Positions 7,438 through 15,541 are shown, counted from the stretch's first letter. The stretch: 33,139 nucleotides of DNA from Marivita sp. GX14005 (GCF_023370775.1 NZ_JAMCCQ010000008.1:1-33139); one strand, 5' to 3'. The notes: generated by a model not told the origin, from the letters alone. Numbers and translations are program-made.

Positions 7438-8085
7438 CTACACCCGCGATCCCGCCTCATAGGCCGCAATCGCCGCCTCCAGATCGTCGAACATGCGCAG
7501 CTTGCCATCCTCCAGCACCGCGCCCGCGCTGCACAGACCGCGCAACTGCGCCGGCGCGTGGTTGACCACGATCGCCCCCGCCTGCCCCAGCCGCGCTTTC
7601 AGCAGCGCCGCGCTTTGCCGGCGGAACGCGGCATCGCCCACCGCCGTCACCTCATCGACCAGATACATGTCGAACGGGATCCCCATCGACAGCGCAAAGC
7701 CCAGCCGCGCGCGCATGCCCGAGGAATAGCGCCGCACCGGCTGGCGCATGGCGTCTTCCAGACCCGAAACCTCGCGCACGAAATCCAGAAGCGCGCGGCT
7801 GTCCACGCCATGGATGCGCGCCACGAAGCGCGTGTTCTGCGCCCCCGTCAGATCGGGATGGAAGGCACCGGCAAAGCCCACCGGCCAGGACACCCGCCCG
7901 CGCCGCAGCACGCGGCCCGTATCGGGGCGCAGCGTGCCGGCGATCATCGCCAGAAGCGAGGATTTGCCCGCCCCGTTGCGCCCCAGCAGCGCCGTCGCCC
8001 GCCCGGCGGGAAAGACGGCGCTGAGATCGCGCGCCACCACCGCGCCGCCCGCGAAACGCTTGCTCACCCGCTCCAGCGCGATCAT
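7438..8085 (-). CDS. kpsT: capsule/polysaccharide ABC exporter ATPase (KpsT-like)
   Basis: This 215-aa ABC ATPase is started at ATG 8085 (MIALERVSKRFAGG), where ATG and the kpsE stop overlap as ATGA. The Walker A motif is LLGRNGAGKSSLL, the ABC signature RRYSSGMRARLGFALS, and the Walker B MYLVDEVTAVGDAAF, which is the VDE-x(5)-GD form typical of KpsT/BexA/CtrD polysaccharide exporters. The protein would hydrolyse ATP on the cytosolic face with KpsM to move a lipid-linked polysaccharide across the inner membrane. A Q-loop region (VSWPVGFAGAFHPDLTGAQNT) is also visible. The length is normal. No glycan-binding C-terminal domain of the Wzt type is present, which supports the KpsT over the Wzt assignment. 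Confidence 0.93.
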   Translation of the reverse strand: MIALERVSKRFAGGAVVARDLSAVFPAGRATALLGRNGAGKSSLLAMIAGTLRPDTGRVLRRGRVSWPVGFAGAFHPDLTGAQNTRFVARIHGVDSRALLDFVREVSGLEDAMRQPVRRYSSGMRARLGFALSMGIPFDMYLVDEVTAVGDAAFRRQSAALLKARLGQAGAIVVNHAPAQLRGLCSAGAVLEDGKLRMFDDLEAAIAAYEAGSRV

Positions 8086-9308
8086 CCGCGCCGGTCCATC
8101 GCCGCGTAACCCGCCAGCGCCGCCAGCCCCCAGAGCAGCAGCGAGAACCCCAGCGTCAGCGCCAGCAGCCGCGCGCGCCTCGGGTATTCCGCCGTCTGGG
8201 GCAGGGTCGGCGCCTGCCATGCGGCGAGGTAACGGCTTTGCCGCCGCGCCTCGGCCCGGGCCATCTCATAGGCGCCGCGCGCCGCGGCATAGGCGGTTTC
8301 GGCGAATTCGCGCTCCGCCACCAGCGCCTCATAGGCGCCCACCACATCGGCCAGCGCCGCGCCGCCGCCCTCCAGCCCCAGCTTGGCGCGCTCGGCGGCA
8401 ATGCGCGCCTCGATCACCGCGACGCGCCGCGCGCCCTGTTCGATCCGCGGATCCTCCGCCCGCGTCGCCTCGCGCAGAAGATCGAGCGCGATCAGCGCCT
8501 CGGCCAGCTGCTGTTGCAAATTGCCCAGAAGCCCGCTGCGCGTCTGCAGATCCATCGCCGGATCGACCAACTGGTTGCGGTTGCGAAACGCCGTCATCTG
8601 CGCCCGCGCCAGCTGCAGCCGCGTCTCCGCCGCCTCCAGTTCCGCGGCGGCGCCCGCGATGGCATCGGCCTGCGCCACATCGCTCATCTCGTTGATGAGC
8701 AGCGTCGCCCGCGCCACGATCCCTTGCACGATGGCCTGCGCATCGCCGGGCGCAAAGGCCGTCACGCGCAGCTCGATCAGCCCGGCGAGACTGTCATAGG
8801 AGATCTGCACCCTGCGGGCCCAATAGCGGTGCAAATCCTCCGGCGTGTCGCCGCGCCCAAGGGCGAAAACAGGGTCTGATACGGGGATTTCCGCATCATT
8901 TCCCGGTTTCGACCAAAGCACGGAAAGCGCCAGATCCGCCTCCAGCTCGGCCACCAGCCGGCGCGAAGTCAAATATTGGTAAAGAATATCGGTATCGCGC
9001 GAACTGACCCCCGACAGCCCCGCGATCCCGCCCAGCATGTCAGCACTCAGCCCCGCCTCCTCGCGGCGCACGGCGAAGCCGGCCTCCGAGGCGAACTGGT
9101 CCGCCGCCCGCGCCCAGAGATACCAAGCGCTGACCAGCACCGGCAGCGCCACGCAAAGCGCGAAGCTGAGCGCCAGCGCCACATGCCGCCGGGCAAAGCG
9201 CGCGGGCGGCGCGGGGGCGCGCGCGGCCGATACCTCTGGCGCGGGCGCGGGCGGGACGGCGTGAAACAGGCGGGCCGGATCCGGGGGGATTGCAGACGGG
9301 AGATTCAT
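8082..9308 (-). CDS. kpsE: polysaccharide export inner-membrane protein (KpsE/BexC/CtrB-like)
   Basis: The 408-aa protein has a Pro/Ala-rich cytosolic N terminus, a transmembrane helix at about residues 43-65 (VALALSFALCVALPVLVSAWYLW), a long periplasmic portion with coiled-coil character (about 200-350, rich in Ala/Glu/Arg heptads) and a second helix near the C terminus (ALTLGFSLLLWGLAALAGYA). This two-helix polysaccharide-copolymerase layout is that of KpsE/BexC/CtrB, which links the KpsMT transporter to an outer-membrane channel. SADMLGGIAGLSG matches the conserved region after the first helix. No clear ribosome binding site precedes ATG 9308, so the true start may be slightly downstream. 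Only 44 bp separate it from divergent kpsM. Confidence 0.88.
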   Translation of the reverse strand: MNLPSAIPPDPARLFHAVPPAPAPEVSAARAPAPPARFARRHVALALSFALCVALPVLVSAWYLWARAADQFASEAGFAVRREEAGLSADMLGGIAGLSGVSSRDTDILYQYLTSRRLVAELEADLALSVLWSKPGNDAEIPVSDPVFALGRGDTPEDLHRYWARRVQISYDSLAGLIELRVTAFAPGDAQAIVQGIVARATLLINEMSDVAQADAIAGAAAELEAAETRLQLARAQMTAFRNRNQLVDPAMDLQTRSGLLGNLQQQLAEALIALDLLREATRAEDPRIEQGARRVAVIEARIAAERAKLGLEGGGAALADVVGAYEALVAEREFAETAYAAARGAYEMARAEARRQSRYLAAWQAPTLPQTAEYPRRARLLALTLGFSLLLWGLAALAGYAAMDRRG

Positions 9309-9352
9309 TGGATAAATTTTCTACTTATGATTGCATCTCGCAGCGAAACCCG

Positions 9353-10132
9353 ATGACGGGCCAACCCCGCCCTGCCCTCTGGCGCAGCATCGGCGCGCTG
9401 ATCCTGCGCGAGATGGCGACCTCGCATGGCCGCCTGCCCGGCGGCTATCTCTGGGCGGTGGCGGAGCCTGTGCTGGGCATCGCGCTTTTGTCGGCGATCT
9501 TCTCGATCAGCTTTCACGCCCCCGCGCTCGGCACCAGTTTCGCGCTTTTTTATGCCACAGGCCTGCTGCCCTTTCTCGCCTTCACCGACATCACCGGCAA
9601 GCTGTCGCAGGCGCTGAACTTCTCGCGCCCGCTCTTCGCCTATCCGGCGGTCGGCGTCATGGATGCGCTGCTCGCGCGGTTCCTGCTGGCGGGCGGCACG
9701 CAGATCGCGGTGGCCAGCCTGCTGATCGGCGGGCTGCTGTTTCTCAGCGAAACGCGCGCCACCCCGGATATCCCGGTTCTGGCCGGTGCCGCCGGGCTCG
9801 CGCTGGTGCTGGGGCTCGGGTTCGGCGTGGCCAATTGCCTGGCCATCGGGCTCTTGCCGCTCTGGCAGCGCGTCTGGTCGATCCTGATGCGGCCGATCTT
9901 CGTGATCTCGGGCGTGTTCTTCACCTTCGAGGCCGTGCCCCTGCCCTGGCGCGACCTGCTCTGGTGGAACCCCTTGGTGCATATCGTGGGCCTTGTGCGG
10001 CGCGGGCTTTATCCCGGCTATGACGCGGCCTATGTGAGCCCGGCCTACGTTCTGGCGCTGGGGCTGGGGCTGGCGCTTCTGGCCGGGCTGGGGCTGATGC
10101 GCTGGCATCGGGACATTCTGAGCGACCTTTGA
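9353..10132 (+). CDS. kpsM: polysaccharide ABC-2 export permease (KpsM-like)
   Basis: This 259-aa inner-membrane protein is started at ATG 9353, the first in-frame ATG; the frame is open upstream only from a TTG. About six hydrophobic helices are visible, including YLWAVAEPVLGIALLSAIF, FYATGLLPFLAFTDITG, LAGAAGLALVLGLGFGVAN, a central IFVISGVFFTFEAVPL and a C-terminal YVLALGLGLALLAGLGL. The early basic LILREMATSHGRLPGGYLW segment matches the amphipathic start of KpsM/BexB/CtrC permeases. It should form the transport channel with KpsT. kpsM is divergent from kpsE/kpsT, whereas these genes are often co-directional. The stop codon abuts a 65-bp triple-hairpin element. Confidence 0.9.
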   Translation: MTGQPRPALWRSIGALILREMATSHGRLPGGYLWAVAEPVLGIALLSAIFSISFHAPALGTSFALFYATGLLPFLAFTDITGKLSQALNFSRPLFAYPAVGVMDALLARFLLAGGTQIAVASLLIGGLLFLSETRATPDIPVLAGAAGLALVLGLGFGVANCLAIGLLPLWQRVWSILMRPIFVISGVFFTFEAVPLPWRDLLWWNPLVHIVGLVRRGLYPGYDAAYVSPAYVLALGLGLALLAGLGLMRWHRDILSDL

Positions 10133-10198
10133 AAAATAGGTCCGAACCGGACCCAATGTTTCGCATGCGAAACAATAGGGCCGAAGCGGACCTAATTC
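10133..10198. repeat. triple-hairpin palindromic element, copy 1
   Basis: Immediately after the kpsM stop lies a three-part element: a left hairpin (GGTCCG/CGGACC), a central perfect palindrome TGTTTCGCATGCGAAACA (10157-10174), and a right hairpin (GGGCCG/CGGACC). The outermost arms TAGGTCCG and CGGACCTA also pair with each other, so the whole could form a cruciform. A second copy with the same order lies at 12665-12729. Confidence 0.8.
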
Positions 10199-10212
10199 AC
10201 ACGGCAAAACCC

Positions 10213-12522
10213 TCACGCCTCCGCCCCCGCCAAAACGCCGTTCTGCGCCGGAACAGGGTCTGATTTCAGCGCCCGGTCAGGCCAACCCGGCAGCGCGCGC
10301 AGCCCCTGCAAAAGCGCTTCAAGATCCGCGCTGCCATCCTTTCGCAGCGAAACCACCCGCCCGGCGGGATCGGCGCGCAGCGCGTCGCCCTGCCCGCCCA
10401 GATCGAAACCGAAGGTCGGAAGGCCCGTCGCCAGCGCCTCATGCGTGACATAGGAAAAGGTCTCGGGCCAAAGCGATGGGATCAGCCAGGCGCCGATGCG
10501 GTGCCGTGCCACCAGATGCGGCAGATCGCTCAGCTCATAGCCGCCCAGCACCTTGACGCCGCGCGGCAGGGCGCAATCGGGTGCCACCTGCCCCAGCACC
10601 ACCAGCCGCGCCTCGCCGGTTCGGGCCAGCACCCGCGCCAGATCCGCCACCACCTGCGCCCCCTTATGGGCACCCAGATCGCCCGGAACGCCAATCACCA
10701 TCCGCCCCTCGGGCGGCGGCGACAGGCGCGGCACCTCTGCCAGCGGGCGATGCGGGCGCAACCGGATCCTGCCGGCAAGATCGGGATGCACCCCGGCCAC
10801 GATCCCGGCCGAACTTTCGGAAAACACCGTCAGGTGATCGGCCCGCGCCAAAGCAGGGCGCCAGAGCGCCTGCCAGTCGCGGCAGGGTTCGCTGAGAAAC
10901 GTGTAATCGCGGTTGAGCGGGAAGTAATCGTGAAAAAGGATCTCCAGCCCCTGCCCGCCGGCGCAGAGATCGAGCAGCACGTGCGGGATCTCCTCGGGCG
11001 CGGGATCGCCCACGGCGCAGGCATAGACCACCTCTCGCGGCCCGGCATGGGCCAGCAGCGCCTTGATGGCGGCAAGGCTCTCGCTCGCCCCGCGCGTGAC
11101 CCCGCCCGCGCTGTGCAACTCCACCTGCCAGCGCAGCGGCCCGCCCACGCGCAGCACCAGCGCCGCCTCGTGATCGGCGAGCCGTTGCTCCAGCCAGCGC
11201 GCCACCCCGCCGCCCAGCGAATGGGCGAGATAGACCGGCAGCGGCGCCTTGCCCAGCCGCGCCCGCGCCCAGAGCAGACCGGCGCGCAGCCGCTCGCCCG
11301 CCAGCGGATCGGCGGCCAGCCATTGCGCCACGTCGCGCTCGAAGCGCGGCCAGCGCCTGGCCAGCAGGGGGGCGGATCTGGCGCGCAAGTCCTGCCGGGC
11401 GTTCGCACCGAAACTCGCGGCACCCACATGGCCAACGAAAAGCCCTGTCTGGCACACATGCCGCCCGCCAAGCGCGCGGGTGCGCTGGCACCAATCGACC
11501 TCCTCGCCATAGCCGCGCCCGTAGCTTTCATCGAGGCGCGGCACCTCGCGCAGCCAGTGCGGGCCGAGCGCCATGCAGAACCCCGTGCCGGTGGGCAGGG
11601 AGGGCAGATCGGCCCCGCGCGTATGGATGCGCAGCCCCGCATCGATCGCATCGGCCTCGCCCTTTCGCAGCGAAACGGCGGCGCAGGCATGGGGCGCGCC
11701 CATCAGCTCGCCATCATTGGACAGCGGCGTGACACTGGCGATGGAGCCATCGGCGCGCAGGGGCGCGATCAGCCGCGAGGCCCAGCCTTGCGGCAACGTC
11801 ACATCGGAATTGAGCAGCACCACCGGGCCGGCAAACCCCGCCAGCCGGTCCAGCGCCGCGTTCACCGCCCCGGCGAAACCGCGCGGGCTCTCGTGGCAGA
11901 TGAGCGATGCGCGCGGGATCCGCGCCACGCGGCCGCGCAGCGCCGGGCGCAGGGCGGGATCGGTGGAGCCATCCTCGACCACCACCAGCCGCCAGGGCAA
12001 ATCGGTGTTTTCCTCGATCCGGTCCAGGCAGGCCATGGTGAGCGCGGCGGCGTTATGCACCGGAAGGATGATGGCGATCTCGGGCTTGCCCTGGGGCAAG
12101 GCGGCGGGCGCGGGCAGGGGGCGCAGCGGCGGGGCGGGCGGCGCGGCATCGAGCCCCAGCCGCCGCTTGGCTTCGGCCCGGATCCGCGGCGCGGCGGCAC
12201 GGGGCAGAAGCGGCAGCACATGCGCCGCGCGGCGCAGCAGACCGGGCCAGAGTGCGACATGATGGCAGGCCATGCGCCAGCGGGGCAGGGCAGGGCAGAA
12301 AAGATCGCCGTTTCGCCGCGAAACGCGGATCCCCGCGCGCGGATCATGCGGCAGGGAGAGCGGCAACGGGGATTGCGCGCAGGCGCCGCCATGGATGAGC
12401 GCCACCGCCTCTGCGCAGGCAACCGTGACGCGCCCGCGCTCCAGCGTGACGCCGGGCGCGAATTCCACTCGCAGGTGATGATGGCAATAGCGATGATAGA
12501 GGCGCAACAGGCGGTGCAGCAT
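10213..12522 (-). CDS. two-domain glycosyltransferase (GT2-GT4 fusion)
   Basis: This 769-aa protein carries two transferase modules. Residues about 142-370 form a GT2 domain: IAIILPVHNAAALTMACLD, LVVVEDGSTDP, VVLLNSDVTLPQGW, and the catalytic-end GYGEEVDWCQR. Residues about 424-769 form a GT-B/GT4 domain: VYLAHSLGGGVARWLEQRL, then VIGVPGDLGAHKGAQVV and the donor-site SLWPETFSYVTHEALATGLP. It may add two consecutive sugars to the surface polysaccharide. It has its own upstream region with a CtrA-like box 51 bases before ATG 12522, and triple-hairpin elements lie on both sides. Three TTTCGC-N-GCGAAA palindromes lie within its coding sequence. Confidence 0.9.
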   Translation of the reverse strand: MLHRLLRLYHRYCHHHLRVEFAPGVTLERGRVTVACAEAVALIHGGACAQSPLPLSLPHDPRAGIRVSRRNGDLFCPALPRWRMACHHVALWPGLLRRAAHVLPLLPRAAAPRIRAEAKRRLGLDAAPPAPPLRPLPAPAALPQGKPEIAIILPVHNAAALTMACLDRIEENTDLPWRLVVVEDGSTDPALRPALRGRVARIPRASLICHESPRGFAGAVNAALDRLAGFAGPVVLLNSDVTLPQGWASRLIAPLRADGSIASVTPLSNDGELMGAPHACAAVSLRKGEADAIDAGLRIHTRGADLPSLPTGTGFCMALGPHWLREVPRLDESYGRGYGEEVDWCQRTRALGGRHVCQTGLFVGHVGAASFGANARQDLRARSAPLLARRWPRFERDVAQWLAADPLAGERLRAGLLWARARLGKAPLPVYLAHSLGGGVARWLEQRLADHEAALVLRVGGPLRWQVELHSAGGVTRGASESLAAIKALLAHAGPREVVYACAVGDPAPEEIPHVLLDLCAGGQGLEILFHDYFPLNRDYTFLSEPCRDWQALWRPALARADHLTVFSESSAGIVAGVHPDLAGRIRLRPHRPLAEVPRLSPPPEGRMVIGVPGDLGAHKGAQVVADLARVLARTGEARLVVLGQVAPDCALPRGVKVLGGYELSDLPHLVARHRIGAWLIPSLWPETFSYVTHEALATGLPTFGFDLGGQGDALRADPAGRVVSLRKDGSADLEALLQGLRALPGWPDRALKSDPVPAQNGVLAGAEA
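10340..10352. promoter_or_regulatory. candidate parS-like palindrome TTTCGCAGCGAAA
   Basis: A perfect 13-bp TTTCGC-N-GCGAAA palindrome lies within the GT2-GT4 coding sequence. It is one of four perfect copies between 10.3 and 13 kb, next to parB. A role as a ParB binding site is inferred from proximity and repetition only. Confidence 0.4.
11663..11675. promoter_or_regulatory. candidate parS-like palindrome TTTCGCAGCGAAA
   Basis: This is a second perfect copy, identical in sequence to the one at 10340, inside the GT2-GT4 gene. Read on the coding strand it is again preceded by G, giving GTTTCGCTGCGAAA. Confidence 0.4.
12310..12324. promoter_or_regulatory. candidate parS-like palindrome GTTTCGCCGCGAAAC
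   Basis: This third copy is a 15-bp perfect palindrome around a central C, within the 5' part of the GT2-GT4 gene. Confidence 0.4.
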
Positions 12523-12573
12523 GGGGCGGGCTTTCGGGCAGGGTCGATGCCCGGCAGCTTGGCCCGGAATTGG

Positions 12574-12588
12574 TTAACGCAGGTTTAA
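12574..12588 (-). promoter_or_regulatory. CtrA-like box (TTAA-N7-TTAA) upstream of the GT2-GT4 gene
   Basis: The minus strand reads TTAAACCTGCGTTAACC, a perfect TTAA-N7-TTAA, with 51 bases between it and ATG 12522. The leader just before that ATG (CCGAAAGCCCGCCCC) is nearly identical to the one before ATG 2066. CtrA binding is inferred. Confidence 0.6.
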
Positions 12589-12614
12589 TCGCCACGGCGA
12601 AAAGCCGGGCATGC

Positions 12615-12659
12615 GTTTTTCCGTCAACGGAAAAACCTGTCTGCGTCGACGCAGACAGG
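12615..12659. repeat. tandem double palindrome, copy 2
   Basis: The first palindrome has arms GTTTTTCCGT/ACGGAAAAAC (12615-12636). The second is a perfect 24-bp palindrome with arms CCTGTCTGCGTC/GACGCAGACAGG (12636-12659). The layout is the same as at 1934 and 26467. It lies downstream of parB and upstream of the GT2-GT4 gene. Confidence 0.8.
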
Positions 12660-12664
12660 CTCGG

Positions 12665-12729
12665 GAAATAGGTCCGTTTCGGACCCATTGTTTCGCATGC
12701 GAAACATTAGGGCCGGACCGGACCTATTT
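12665..12729. repeat. triple-hairpin palindromic element, copy 2
   Basis: The left hairpin is GGTCCG/CGGACC, the central palindrome GTTTCGCATGCGAAAC spans 12690-12705, and the right hairpin is GGTCCGG/CCGGACC-like, ending in CCTATT. It has the same order and orientation as copy 1 at 10133. The parB stop codon (TAG, 12724-12726 on minus) lies inside the element. Confidence 0.8.
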
Positions 12730-13749
12730 TTCGACGCGGTCAGAAGCGGCCTTGAGCAGCATTTTCAGATCCGGCTCGCAGCGCGAAGGCCAGGCCGCAC
12801 CGAGGATCGACAGCGTGCCGTCCCGGTGCCGGCGCAGCGTGAAGGCGCCGATGGTCTCATCGCGAAAGGCCGGCCCGGAGGTTTTGGATTCCGTCTCTGA
12901 TGCGCCCTTCAGAGACTGGTTTCGCTGCGAAACCGCGCGTGTGAGAAGGGCCGTTTCAGCTTCGGCGTCCTGCGCATCCGCCGCGGCGAGTTTCTCCTGA
13001 AGCGTTTCGGCGAAGCCGGGATCCTCGGTCAGCGCCTGTGCCAGCGCCAGCCCCAGCCGTTCGCTCAACGCATGGGGAAAGCGCAAATGCCCGTCCAGCG
13101 CGCGCACCAGTGGAAGGAAACTGCCGATCTTGGACCGCTTGGCCCGGGAAGCGGCGCGGAAGAGCTCCTGCAAGGCGCTGCGCTCGGTGGCGAACACGCC
13201 CTCATCGACCGCCTTGGCGACGATCCGCGCCCGTTCGAAATAGCTCAGATCGACGCGGATCTCGTTTTCCTCGACCATGGCGAGATAGGCCTGCGACGCC
13301 TCTTCGGGCCGGCGCAGCAGGGCCAGCACGGTGGGGGTGTCCTCGCCCCTTTCCTCGGCCAGGATCGACAGCGCCTTGCAGCGCCGCCAGCCGGAGATGA
13401 GGCCATAGCGCCCCTCGCCCAGCTGCATCACCTCGATCGGCGTCTGCTGGCCCCGGTTTCGCAGCGAGGCGACCAGCGTCTGCATCGCGTCCTCCTCGAC
13501 CACGACGCGGTCGCGCACGAGATGATCGAGCACGATCCGGCCGAGCGGCAGGGCCACCACCATGCGCCCCTCGTCGCGGGCGCGGGCCATCGTTTCGGTC
13601 AACTCATCGAGCGCGGCCGAGGCCGAGGCATCGCGCGCCACATCGGCGATGGGCGCATTGCTCGGGGCGGTGAACATGGATTTGGTCTCGGGCGCGGGGG
13701 CGGCGAGATAGTCGGGATTTGCAGGGGTCAGACGTTTACGCTTGGCCAT
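12724..13749 (-). CDS. parB: plasmid partition protein ParB
   Basis: This 341-aa protein is started at ATG 13749, which has a strong GGAGGT five bases upstream. The N-terminal ParB/Spo0J-like domain (about 65-165) contains LPLGRIVLDHLVRDR, the nucleotide-binding-box-like GLISGWRRCKAL (in place of GERR) and MVEENEIRVDLSYFERARIV, the ParB helix preceding the HTH. The middle part should bind DNA, and the C terminus is divergent. It acts with ParA to segregate the replicon. It lies 143 bp downstream of parA in the same direction, and that gap holds a gene-end hairpin element, so parB may have its own expression control. Candidate binding palindromes lie within and downstream of the gene. Confidence 0.88.
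   Translation of the reverse strand: MAKRKRLTPANPDYLAAPAPETKSMFTAPSNAPIADVARDASASAALDELTETMARARDEGRMVVALPLGRIVLDHLVRDRVVVEEDAMQTLVASLRNRGQQTPIEVMQLGEGRYGLISGWRRCKALSILAEERGEDTPTVLALLRRPEEASQAYLAMVEENEIRVDLSYFERARIVAKAVDEGVFATERSALQELFRAASRAKRSKIGSFLPLVRALDGHLRFPHALSERLGLALAQALTEDPGFAETLQEKLAAADAQDAEAETALLTRAVSQRNQSLKGASETESKTSGPAFRDETIGAFTLRRHRDGTLSILGAAWPSRCEPDLKMLLKAASDRVEK
12918..12934. promoter_or_regulatory. candidate parS-like palindrome GGTTTCGCTGCGAAACC
   Basis: The longest copy is a 17-bp perfect palindrome around a central T, inside the 3' part of parB. Degenerate relatives lie at 13457-13469 (TTTCGCAGCGAGG) and 13874-13886 (TTTCGCTGCGAAC), one inside parB and one between parB and parA. 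Confidence 0.45.
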
Positions 13750-13820
13750 GGCGGACCTCCATTTTCCGCGGGGAGGTTTTGCGCGCCCGGTAAAGGACGG
13801 GTGAAGACAGCGCGCGCCGA

Positions 13821-13870
13821 TTGGGGCTCTGCCCCAAACCCCGGGATATTTTCGGCAAGAAGAAAGAGGC
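13821..13870 (-). repeat. gene-end repeat with hairpin in the parA-parB gap
   Basis: A hairpin TTGGGGC-TCT-GCCCCAA (13821-13837) is followed by CCCCGGGATATTTTCGGC and AAGAAGAAAG. This is the inverse of the element downstream of the 902 gene. It lies downstream of parA on its strand, so it could weaken read-through into parB. Confidence 0.55.
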
Positions 13871-13892
13871 AGGTTTCGCTGCGAACATGGGG

Positions 13893-15278
13893 TCACTCCG
13901 CCGCTTTCTGGGCGGCTCGCACATCGCGGTGCCAGGAGCCGATGAGAAGCTGCTTGAAGGCGGCATAGGTGGCGTCGAAGGTTTCGCGCCCGCGCACATA
14001 GGTTTCGCGGTTGAAGTCGCGGTAATCGGCTTCGTAGATGCCTTGGACTTGCTCACCTGCCTGACCGATCAGCGCGGTGAAACCCTGCCGGTGGGGCGAG
14101 AGCGTGGGGCCGAGATACGCCTGCATGAGCGCGGCGAGTTCCGCCTGTTGCGCGGGATCAAAACGGGTGACGACGGCGCGCACCGCGTCCCATTGGAAGG
14201 CCAGCCCTTCGCGGCCCAAGGCACGGGCGGCCATGTTCTCGGCCTCTTCGATGGAGCCAAAGGTGGAATGCAGCATGTCGAAGAAGCGGCCGGTGCTGTC
14301 AAACTCAAGGAAGGACGCGCCGAGGGGAACGAGGAGGATGTCGGCGGCGGCAAGGCCGTTGATGGTGAGATAGCCTAGGGCCGGGGGCGTATCGAGGAAG
14401 ATCACGTCGTATTGGCCCAGGATGCCGTCCTGATCGAGGCTGTCTGTCAGCGCATCCCAGAGCTTCCAGCCGCGCGCGGCCATGCGCCAGACGGGGATCT
14501 GGAACTCGGCCCAGTAGAGGTTCAGCTGCGCGCCGATCAGGTCGATATTGGGCCAGTGGGTTTTCTGAATGAGGCTTTGCGCGTCGGTCTTCAGCGCGTC
14601 TGACAGCGTGTCATCGAGCGGGGTGGGGGCCTCGCCCCGGTCGAGGCGGCGCTGGTTGTCCGATTGCAGGTGGCGCGCGTAGTGGCGAGCGAGCAGGGGA
14701 AAGACGGTTTGCCATTCGTCGGCCACCCTGCCGCCGAAGATCGAGGTCATGGAGCCTTGGCTGTCGAGATCGATCACCAGCACCTTGTAGCCGTCGAGCG
14801 CGGCGGACATGGCGAGATGCGCGGCTGTCGAGGTCTTGCCGACGCCGCCTTTGAAATTGGCGACCGCGACCAGCTTGGCGGGTTGGCCTTGGGGGCGGTA
14901 GGGCAGGTACTCCTTGGTCTTGGAGCCTTCCGCGGCGAAATGCGCGCGGAGTTTCAGCACCTCGTCGAAGGTGAACCACTTGGCGCCTCCGGCCGTCTCA
15001 GAACGCCCCTGCGGCAGGTCGGGGTTCTGTTTCAGCACGCGGCGGAAATGGCCGGTGGCGACGGGGATCAGGTAGCGGGTGATTTCCCAAGTGGAGAAGA
15101 GGCGCAAACTGCGTGCGCCGTTCTCTTCGAGACCCCGGCTGGCGAGATCGCTGCGCCCGGCTTCGCAGGCCTTGGCGATGCGGGCGAAATCCTGCGTCGT
15201 GGTGGGCGCGCCCAAAGTCTTGAGCGCGTCCTCGGGATTGATGTTAAAATACGGAGGAAGGGTGTGGTCCGGGGTCAT
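13893..15278 (-). CDS. parA: plasmid partition ATPase ParA
   Basis: The 461-aa protein is started at ATG 15278 (MTPDHTLPPYFNINPEDAL). The reading frame runs upstream to 15368, but that part is unlike the family. An N-terminal region of about 130 residues, probably an HTH (STWEITRYLIPVATGHFRRVLK), precedes the ATPase. The deviant Walker A NFKGGVGKTSTAAHLA lies at about 137-152, then VLVIDLDSQGSMTSIFG, and the Walker B-like VIFLDTPPALGY. The long N terminus is typical of type Ia ParA proteins, which also repress their own promoter. It drives plasmid segregation with ParB. The gene is divergent from repA across the iteron-bearing origin. Confidence 0.92.
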   Translation of the reverse strand: MTPDHTLPPYFNINPEDALKTLGAPTTTQDFARIAKACEAGRSDLASRGLEENGARSLRLFSTWEITRYLIPVATGHFRRVLKQNPDLPQGRSETAGGAKWFTFDEVLKLRAHFAAEGSKTKEYLPYRPQGQPAKLVAVANFKGGVGKTSTAAHLAMSAALDGYKVLVIDLDSQGSMTSIFGGRVADEWQTVFPLLARHYARHLQSDNQRRLDRGEAPTPLDDTLSDALKTDAQSLIQKTHWPNIDLIGAQLNLYWAEFQIPVWRMAARGWKLWDALTDSLDQDGILGQYDVIFLDTPPALGYLTINGLAAADILLVPLGASFLEFDSTGRFFDMLHSTFGSIEEAENMAARALGREGLAFQWDAVRAVVTRFDPAQQAELAALMQAYLGPTLSPHRQGFTALIGQAGEQVQGIYEADYRDFNRETYVRGRETFDATYAAFKQLLIGSWHRDVRAAQKAAE

Positions 15279-15296
15279 GTGCTGCTCTGCCTGTTT

Positions 15297-15314
15297 CGCA
15301 CCTCTTCGTGTGCG
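15297..15314. promoter_or_regulatory. inverted repeat upstream of parA, possible autoregulatory operator
   Basis: CGCAC and GTGCG are separated by eight bases, 18 bases upstream of the parA start. Type Ia ParA proteins repress their own operon by binding such inverted repeats. The arms are short, so this is only a candidate. Confidence 0.25.
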
Positions 15315-15541
15315 CTCTTTTGCCCAGACTACCAGAAAAACGCGCACATGGAAGAAAAACTGCAACACTCCGTGCTTTTCTCAGCAAATCCAATGGCTTG
15401 TTATCTTTGCGCAGGTCTTTGGATTGAAGCGCTGTCCCGAAGCGAGCTTTGTTAAATATCGTTAGTTGTATGTTACAGGTCCAATCCATTTCCCGTAACC
15501 TATTCTGAGAAAATAAAAAAAGCGCGCCTGGTTTCACTCAA

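Noticed and set aside
9305-10216. A 303-codon minus-strand frame opposite kpsM
   Set aside because: Gln/Arg/Gly-rich antisense sequence with no hydrophobic segments; kpsM on plus has the expected membrane helices.
10441-12588. A 715-codon plus-strand frame opposite the GT2-GT4 gene
   Set aside because: Low-complexity composition with no recognisable motifs; the minus-strand gene has two complete glycosyltransferase domains.
15278-15368. An N-terminal extension of parA up to 15368
   Set aside because: The added residues run into the AT-rich origin and do not resemble ParA, whereas MTPDHTLPPYF at 15278 is a natural start.
15452-15466. TTAAATATCGTTAG as a further CtrA-like box
   Set aside because: The spacing is six and the second half is TTAG; it is 174 bases from parA and on AT-rich origin DNA, so it is explained by base composition.
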